From: a bacterium
Lineage (GTDB): Bacteria > Vulcanimicrobiota > Xenobia > Xenobiales > Xenobiaceae
NCBI GenBank assembly: GCA_030535355.1
Contig: JAUNIO010000029.1
Coordinates: 1 to 36,287, forward strand
DNA: 36,287 bases
Direction: 5' to 3'
Shown one piece after another: positions 22,814 to 29,127 of this stretch. The notes under the pieces are model-generated. The model was given only the letters and a program-made list of their open reading frames with translations. It ran no database searches and had not been told where the DNA came from. Positions within the stretch are counted from its first letter, which is position 1. Each line of letters begins with the position of its first letter. Position numbers and translations under genes: made by a program.

Positions 22814-22960
22814 TTAATCACCGTCGGCAGTTTCTAAAAAACACTCTCTCAGCCGATGCACAGCGTAAAGCGGCAGACTCCACACCTTGGTTTCGCCTTC
22901 CCAATTAACGCCGGCCTTGCGCAGGGAAAGCTTCACCGCCTGGCGAGGCTGGTAACGCTT
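22814..22960 (-). pseudogene. Tail of a gene with a HARP-like domain
   Basis: The minus strand reads KRYQPRQAVKLSLRKAGVNW, then EGETKVWSLPLYAVHRLREC and a stop at 22814-22816. The pattern Y-x-P-x-x-V...GxxWxxxxKVWSLPL resembles a HARP-like repeat seen at the ends of some helicases and phage or plasmid proteins. A stop at 22961-22963 closes it upstream. Probably a leftover gene end of about 49 codons. The rest of 22673-23150 shows no gene. Confidence 0.4.
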
Positions 22961-23151
22961 TTACCTTTTTCGTTGGAAAAACGCAAACATACAACATTTA
23001 TTCGTTTGAAAAAATGTACGCAATCTAACGAGGTGTTCTCCACTTACGTCTGCGCTGTTAAGCGTTTTGGGCCTGAGACTATTTTTCCTCAGTTGTTTTG
23101 CGCAAAGTAACGGCTATATTTTACATAATTCATTTGAATAGCCACATTTTT

Positions 23152-23180
23152 GTAACAAAAAAAAACACTTTTATTATAAT
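23152..23180 (+). promoter_or_regulatory. Promoter of the GmrSD-type gene
   Basis: GTAACA (23152-23157), an A-tract and TATAAT (23175-23180) with a 17-bp spacer. The -35 is poor and the A-tract may act as an upstream or spacer element. AGGAG at 23200-23204 then precedes the ATG. The module is shared with 18075-18102. Confidence 0.6.
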
Positions 23181-23213
23181 AGCCGTATCTTACATTTTTA
23201 GGAGCATTTACCA

Positions 23214-24981
23214 ATGTCCACGAGCATCAGCGTAGGCAAAGCTACAGTTGCCGATTTCCTGCGCACCGGCATCAGCGAGCAATTCATCATCCCAGAATTT
23301 CAGCGCACCTATGACTGGAAAGAAGACCAGATACGCACCCTTTTTGAAGATATTTGGAATTTTACAGTTGAAGAAGGCGGTCCAGACCGAGAAAATGCCA
23401 CCTATTTTTTAGGCTGCATCGTATCGTATAAAGATAACGTTGAAGAAACAGACAGCAATGGAGAAAAAACCAAACGAACTGTGCAGATGATCATCGACGG
23501 CCAGCAGCGGCTGACTTCTCTCTTCCTTTTGCTGCGGGCTATCTATACTAAACTATGCCAGTCAAGCGATCAATCCGATCTCATAGTCAGCAATTACAAG
23601 AGACAAATAGAAGGTTCTATCTGGAAGCTAAACAAACATACAGCAGAAGTCATTTTTGATCATCCTCTGTTAGTTTCCAAAGCCATCAGCGAAAAAAAGA
23701 ACGAAGTATTGCACGATATATTGTGCAAAGGCGTTGCTGAAGACGATGACAACAACTATTCAAAAAATTACAAACTCTTTATTAAAATATATGAAGAGCG
23801 TTCTCAAGATGATCCACTATTAATATACAATTTTCTTTATGCCCTGCTGCGACAAACTATAATTCTCCCTATAACGGCAGATTCTCAAGACACAGCATTA
23901 ACTATTTTCTCGACATTAAACGACCGAGGCCTGCCGTTGACCGACGCCGATATATTTAAAGCCAACATCTATAAACATCTTGAAGGCGAATCAGCCAAAC
24001 ATGAGTTTATTGAAGCTTGGAAGGCTTTAAATGACAAGACTGCTGATGCAGGAGAAACCCTCGTCAATCTCTTTACCTATTACATGTTCTATCTGCGCGC
24101 CAAGGACGAGGACAGCAACAGCTCAACAGTCAGTCGGCCTGCGCAGTTATTACTCCAAGAGAAACAGACTACATGACCCCTGTTTGCTGGAGAAGCTTGA
24201 GCAAATATTGAACCTCTCTTTAGTTTTCAAACAGCACATATCTATAGACAAGGAACCGTGGAGCGAAAACACCGCCATACAGATGGTCCTCGACGTGCTG
24301 AGACTCTATCCCAACGAATGGTGGAAATACCCCGTAATCATATATTATTTAAAGCACAAAAAAGAATCCGCGTTCGAAAATAATTTCCTCATCTTCCTCA
24401 GAAAACTCTGCTTAGAGCTGATCATCAGATATATCGAGTATTCGACCATTTACGGCATCAAAAACAGTGTTTTAAAGCTGGATATAGGTATCCTAACCTC
24501 GCAGACGCCCGAAATATCGTTTGCCAAAGAAAAGCAAATTAAAGATACATCCGCAGACATTATCGTTCCCAATAATCAAAAAGTGCTGCGTATGCTGCTG
24601 GCGCTCTTGGCCTATCAGCATCCGGGACAAAAAGAGCTGCTACCCGACAATTGGGAAATCGAGCATATTCTGCCGCGCAAATATCAGAACAATTATTTTA
24701 CCGACATTCCAGATGACGAGGTCAAAAAAAAGCTCGAACATATCGGCAATAAAGTGGCCGCTGAGAAAAAGACCAAAATCAGCGCCGGCAACGGCTACTT
24801 TGCCAAAAAGCAGGCCAAATACAAAGAGTTCTCCAAAGTCGCCTCTGTTTTGGACCTCGCCAGCCGCGAATCCGCAGACTGGACCTTGGAAGACATCGAA
24901 AAGCGCGACCGGGAAGTTTCCGCTCTGCTGATCCAAACCTTTACCGAATGGGACGAAAAATATCGGCAGGCCAGCTCCTAG
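23214..24981 (+). pseudogene. GmrSD-type DUF262/DUF1524 nuclease, frameshifted
   Basis: The gene encodes a single-chain GmrSD-like protein (type IV restriction family, which cleaves modified phage DNA). The N-terminal DUF262 has IPEFQRTYDW and the NTPase motif MIIDGQQRLTSL; the C-terminal DUF1524 has the HNH-like NWEIEHILPRKY. The frame breaks near 24130: frame one ends at TGA 24174-24176 and the rest continues in another frame to 24981. The break is at a perfect 4-bp tandem duplication, CAGT-CAGT (24127-24134). Removing one unit joins STV to GLRSYYSKRN, as DUF262 proteins read, and gives 587 residues. The DNA is otherwise intact, so the lesion is recent or reversible. As it stands the two domains are made separately at best. 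Confidence 0.9.
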
Positions 24982-25017
24982 CCCTAGCCGCCTAAACATA
25001 AAAGCATAACGCGCTCT

Positions 25018-25040
25018 AAAGCCCGCCGCCCGCGGGCTTT
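25018..25040. terminator. Bidirectional terminator
   Basis: AAAGCCCGC (25018-25026) and GCGGGCTTT (25032-25040) form a perfect 9-bp stem with a 5-base loop, followed by GCCGTTTTT. It separates the convergent GmrSD-type and DUF1294 genes. Confidence 0.85.
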
Positions 25041-25047
25041 GCCGTTT

Positions 25048-25332
25048 TTAGCGCCGCAGCATATACGCCCCAGCCGCCGCAGCCAACTGCAGCGCCAGGA
25101 TCGCCGGAACACCGTACTTGAATTTCAGATGCAGCGTCTTATGCCGAAACAGCTGCATCGCCAAATAGGCCCCGATACTGCCGCCCACCGCCGCCAGACC
25201 CAAAAGCGCCGCCTCCGATATTCGCCGCCGCTGCGCCTTGGCGCACAGCTTATCCCAGCCGTAAACCGCCAGAGCGATTAAGTTGATGACTGCTAAATAT
25301 CCCGCTAAAATTATGTAAATTCGGTTGTCCAT
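25048..25332 (-). CDS. DUF1294 family membrane protein
   Basis: 94-residue protein with the DUF1294 pattern: a first helix IILAGYLAVINLIALAVYGWDK, AKAQRRRISEAALLGLAAVGGSIGAYLAM as the second and FRHKTLHLKFKYGVPAILAL as the third, with the diagnostic YGWDK, RRIxE and FRHKT boxes. About three membrane segments. The role is unknown; some homologues are fused to a cold-shock domain, which is absent here. It ends just after the shared terminator. Confidence 0.88.
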   Translation of the reverse strand: MDNRIYIILAGYLAVINLIALAVYGWDKLCAKAQRRRISEAALLGLAAVGGSIGAYLAMQLFRHKTLHLKFKYGVPAILALQLAAAAGAYMLRR

Positions 25333-25733
25333 ATTCTTGGCTCTTTTTCGCTCTCAACGCTGTATCCTTCAGAAAGAGCAGACCGTTATTTGTAAAATTA
25401 CTGTCTAATTTTTACAGGATTATTAAAGTGATTAAAGAAAACAACAAAGCAAACATAAACCATTGTAAAATAATTACACACTTTGCCATTAAATAGACCA
25501 TTAAAAAGGCACTAACACATATCCGACCCAAAACATATCCGCAGGCCGCATGTCCGCCCTCAACAGCGCCCGCTTTATCATGACTAGCGCCCAGTTTCTC
25601 CTCTAGAGCTGCGGCAGAACAGGCCAACGCCTCGCCCTAGCTCCACATAGTTATCTAGCCTGACCTTCCGCAGAACTAATAATAAAAAAGAAAACTAAGA
25701 AAAGAGAACTTAGAAAGATAGGTAGGTAAAAGA
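25333..25733. other. Intergenic region before the DnaE-like gene
   Basis: About 400 bp with no convincing gene. A minus-strand frame of 71 codons (25412-25627) is hydrophobic at its end but has no family resemblance or ribosome site. The last 60 bp before the DnaE-like start are very purine-rich (AATAATAAAAAAGAAAAC and on) and end in AGGTAGGT, the likely ribosome site. Confidence 0.4.
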
Positions 25734-28109
25734 ATGAGCTTTGTCCACCTGCATCTGCACAGCGAGTACAGTTTCGACAGCCAAATCAGAGTAAGCCCCC
25801 GCCGCCATCCGCTCCGCTTTTTGCAAAATAGCAATAAAACTTGTTCAACCACCCTAAACAGCCGCCGCTCTCAGCCCCTGCCCCTGATCAATAGGCTTCA
25901 GGAATTGGGGCAGACAGCCGCCGCCCTGACCGATCACGGCACTATGCGCGGAGTTATCGACTTTTACAATATCTGCCGCCAAAACGGCATAAAACCCCTG
26001 CTGGGCTGTGAAGTATATGCTCTTCCTTTCTCCAGGCGGCAATCCTATCTCTGGGGCTGTCTAGACAATCGTTTGGATAGCTCGGCCTGCAGCCATCTGA
26101 CCCTAATCGCCAAGAACTCCGAAGGTTACAGCAATCTCTGCCAAATGCTGAGCAGCGTCTCTGCCGCTGATACCGCCATTACCCCAAGCAAATGCGCCAG
26201 TTTCGAACATTGCCTTACCCCCGCAATGCTGGCCCGGCACAGCCGGGGTATAATCTGCCTCAGCGGCTGCCTTTCCGGCCCGGTTTCCCAAGCGCTGCTC
26301 TGCGGCGATTATCAGTCGGCCCAAGAGCATCTGGCATTTCCGAAAGACATATTCCATGATGATTTATTTGTAGAGCTGATGAATCACGGCCTGCCCGAGC
26401 AGCAAAAAATCAATCCGCTGCTGCTCCAGCTGGCCCAAGAGCTGCAGCTTCTGCCCATAGCGACTAACGATGTGCACCATCTGACCCCAGCAGACACCAA
26501 GCATACAGCCGAAGCCGAAAACAGCCCTGACACCCCCGCCGCAGGCAGCAATGAGCATCCCCAGCCCACTCCCATAGATGACGAACAGCCTTATATCAAT
26601 CCCGAAGAATACCTAAAATCCGAAGCGGAGATGCTGACGGCATTTTCCTTCTGCCCTCAAGCAGTTTACAACGCCCAATTAGTCGCCGAACGCGCAGATG
26701 ATGATGTTTTGCGCGATATTCTGGACGCCGAACTAATTCTGCCCCGCTGCTGCCCTGCAGTTCTCAGTTCTTCACCTGACCTCAGCTCAGACGCTTGTCT
26801 AAAAGAGCTTTGCCTCCAGGGTGCCAGCAAACGTCTGCGCACAAGCTGGAACGAGGCCTACCAGCAACGCCTGGACCTTGAATTGGAGATAATCGCCTAC
26901 CTTGATTTTGCCCCTTACTTCCTGCTGATCCAAGATTTTACCAGCTGGGCTAGGGAGCAGGAAATTCTTGTCGGTCCCGGCCTGGGAGCTGAAGGCTGTT
27001 CTTTGGTCGCTTATCTGCTGGGCATCACCGGCATTGACCCAGTGATCCATAACCTGCCCTGCGAGCGTTTTATAAACAGCTGTCGCAGCGCCCTGCCCGA
27101 CATCGATATCGCCTGCAATACTTCTGCCCAGCCGCTTCTTGCCCAATACATATATAATAAATACAGCGAAAAACACGCCGCGTTCATCGTTTACGACGGC
27201 GATCCCCGCCCCGGCTCGCTCTCTATCGCGCTTACAGGGCGCGATATAAAGGGCTTAGCTCCCTGCTGCCCCGCTCCCATTTCGCTGATCAATACACCCA
27301 GCACTTGGTGCGCTTACGACAAACGCAGCGCTGAACAGCTGGGTATGTACCCCGTCGACCTGCTGGCCAACGCTGGCCTGGAGCTGCTCCAGCTGGCCCA
27401 ACAGCGCCTCTCCGCCTCCTCCGATCCCAGGGAAGCGCAATTCAGTATAGAGGCTCTGATTAGACACCCAGACGCTCCCCAAGTCTATAAAATGCTGAGC
27501 ACTGGCGACGCGGAAGCGCTATTCTATGTAGACGATCCCAGAATAATAAATGGAAGGCTGAGCGATACGGAATTTCCCGCTCTGCAGGATTACCTGCAGC
27601 AGCTTCAGCCCACTTGTTTAAATGATCTGACCGCGCTCCTGGCCCTATACCGCCCTACCCCCATTTCCAGCGGACTGATGGATAGATTTATCTCTGCCAA
27701 GCGCCAAGCTAAAGAAGGCCTTGAATATCCGCATCCGCTCTTAAAACCGATATTAGCAGAAACCTACGGAATCTTCGTCTATCAGGAGCAGCTGATGCAA
27801 GCTTTTCACGATCTGGGAGGATTCAGTTGGTGCGATGCCGATGGCGCCCGCCGCGCTTTTGGAAGAATGAAGCTGAAGGAAATCCTGGCCATAAAAACAA
27901 AATTTTTCGAAGGGGCTTCCTCCATAGGTCTGGAGGAGACGGTAGCAGCCAAGATATTTGCCGCTATGGAGAACTATGCGTCGCCAACGTTGCCGTCCAA
28001 TAAATCCCATGCTCTGGGACAAGCTTTAACCGCTTACTGCCTCGCCTACCTCAAATGCCATTATCCCCAAATATACCAAGCCGCCCGGATCGGCAGCCTG
28101 GATAAGTAA
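25734..28109 (+). CDS. Shortened, divergent DnaE-like DNA polymerase III alpha paralogue
   Basis: 791 residues against about 1,150 for normal DnaE. Present: PHP domain (HLHLHSEYSF at 5-14, ALTDHGTMRG near 64-73), palm (LVGPG near 412, PDIDI near 455), a YPVDLLANAGLELL strand and the fingers, ending KSHALGQALTAYCLAYLKCHYP. Missing: everything after the fingers, that is the clamp-binding, OB and tau-binding parts. Changes at conserved places: VGPGRGSAAGSLV has become VGPGLGAEGCSLV, PDIDIDF is PDIDIA, and FQLESxGM is FYVDDPRI. The two palm Asp and the third Asp appear kept. It has an inserted arginine-rich segment near residues 17-48 and a Pro-rich linker near 260-285. Not the replicative enzyme; possibly inactive or a specialised factor. 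Confidence 0.85.
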   Translation: MSFVHLHLHSEYSFDSQIRVSPRRHPLRFLQNSNKTCSTTLNSRRSQPLPLINRLQELGQTAAALTDHGTMRGVIDFYNICRQNGIKPLLGCEVYALPFSRRQSYLWGCLDNRLDSSACSHLTLIAKNSEGYSNLCQMLSSVSAADTAITPSKCASFEHCLTPAMLARHSRGIICLSGCLSGPVSQALLCGDYQSAQEHLAFPKDIFHDDLFVELMNHGLPEQQKINPLLLQLAQELQLLPIATNDVHHLTPADTKHTAEAENSPDTPAAGSNEHPQPTPIDDEQPYINPEEYLKSEAEMLTAFSFCPQAVYNAQLVAERADDDVLRDILDAELILPRCCPAVLSSSPDLSSDACLKELCLQGASKRLRTSWNEAYQQRLDLELEIIAYLDFAPYFLLIQDFTSWAREQEILVGPGLGAEGCSLVAYLLGITGIDPVIHNLPCERFINSCRSALPDIDIACNTSAQPLLAQYIYNKYSEKHAAFIVYDGDPRPGSLSIALTGRDIKGLAPCCPAPISLINTPSTWCAYDKRSAEQLGMYPVDLLANAGLELLQLAQQRLSASSDPREAQFSIEALIRHPDAPQVYKMLSTGDAEALFYVDDPRIINGRLSDTEFPALQDYLQQLQPTCLNDLTALLALYRPTPISSGLMDRFISAKRQAKEGLEYPHPLLKPILAETYGIFVYQEQLMQAFHDLGGFSWCDADGARRAFGRMKLKEILAIKTKFFEGASSIGLEETVAAKIFAAMENYASPTLPSNKSHALGQALTAYCLAYLKCHYPQIYQAARIGSLDK

Positions 28110-28338
28110 CCCTAAGCTGCCGCACTGTCAAACGTCAGTTTATTGTCCGATTTTATAATTGTCCTGTTTATTATGCGGGAAATAATCGCTTATGGCTCTA
28201 ATTTTATCTATACTGTTGCTCTGCTCCCAGCAATCGGCAGTAACTAAATACGAGGAGAAACAGGAACCTTAGGTCAGCCCTAATCTTCAACGCCTAAACG
28301 CAGTCCCAGAATAACCACGGAAGAGACAGGAAGCCATC
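28110..28338. other. Leader of the LRR operon
   Basis: This 229-bp gap holds no coding frame or clear terminator that I can see. TATACT near 28209 and TTATAAT at about 28154-28160 are possible -10 boxes. AGGAAG precedes the ATG of the first LRR gene at good spacing. Confidence 0.3.
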
Positions 28339-29109
28339 ATGTCAGAGCAGGTACAAACGCCAACAGCACAGACACAAACGCCGTCTATCAAAAATAAGCG
28401 CCGCCGTATCATAGCTTATCTGCTCGCCGCCCTAACCGTTTTGGCTCTGCTGTGCGCAGCCTTCATATTCAGTACGGTGTACTGCAGCATTGACGGCGTG
28501 CGCTACAACGGGTATTTCGGAACCAGCGTTATCGGGGCCAGGAATAATCTCAAAGCTGCTAAAATTCGGCCTTTTAGCAACTGTACCGCTTTAACCAGCA
28601 TCTCTCTGCCCAGCGGCATTAAGAATATCGACAATAAAGTTTTTTCCGGCTGCACAGCCCTAAAAGGCATAACCATTCCCAGCAGCGTAACCACCATAGG
28701 CGAAGGAGCTTTCTGCCAATGCTTAAAACTGACGGAGATAGCCATACCCCAAAAAGTTACCAAGATAGAGCCATACACCTTTGCCAGATGCAAAAGGCTG
28801 GTCTCAGTGAATTTGCCCGGCGAAGTAAACTGCATAGGCGATTCGGCTTTTTATAGATGCAAAGCCTTAACAAAAATAGCTATTCCCGCCAGCGTTACCG
28901 TAATTGAAGGCGGTGCTTTCTCGCACTGTTCTAGCCTATCTTCAGTAACCATTCCCGACGGTACAGAATCTATAGGACAGGAAGCTTTTAGCGAATGCTC
29001 TAATTTAAAAACTGTGTCGCTTTCAAGCCAAACCCAAATCGAAGAAAACACTTTCCCACCTAACGTTAAAATAACCAAAAGAAGTACCTCCCAACAGCCC
29101 AAACCATAA
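28339..29109 (+). CDS. Membrane-anchored BspA-like LRR protein (paralogue 3)
   Basis: 256 residues. A short Gln/Thr-rich cytosolic start (VQTPTAQTQTPS), membrane segment about residues 24-45, motif GVRYNGYFG (53-61) and KIRPF, then about seven LRR_5 units such as LTSISLPSGIKNID and LKGITIPSSVTTIGEGAF, and the tail NTFPPNVKITKR. The gene is followed after 18 bp by paralogue 4 on the same strand, so they form an operon. The N-terminal Q/T-rich stretch looks like a short form of the long one in paralogue 4. Surface display for adhesion is the usual inference for BspA repeats. Confidence 0.85.
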   Translation: MSEQVQTPTAQTQTPSIKNKRRRIIAYLLAALTVLALLCAAFIFSTVYCSIDGVRYNGYFGTSVIGARNNLKAAKIRPFSNCTALTSISLPSGIKNIDNKVFSGCTALKGITIPSSVTTIGEGAFCQCLKLTEIAIPQKVTKIEPYTFARCKRLVSVNLPGEVNCIGDSAFYRCKALTKIAIPASVTVIEGGAFSHCSSLSSVTIPDGTESIGQEAFSECSNLKTVSLSSQTQIEENTFPPNVKITKRSTSQQPKP

Positions 29110-29127
29110 TCACAAGGAAAGTCCATC

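Noticed and set aside
22856-23110. 84-codon plus-strand frame before the GmrSD-type gene
   Set aside because: It is antisense to the HARP-like remnant, has no ribosome site, and its sequence has no protein-like pattern.
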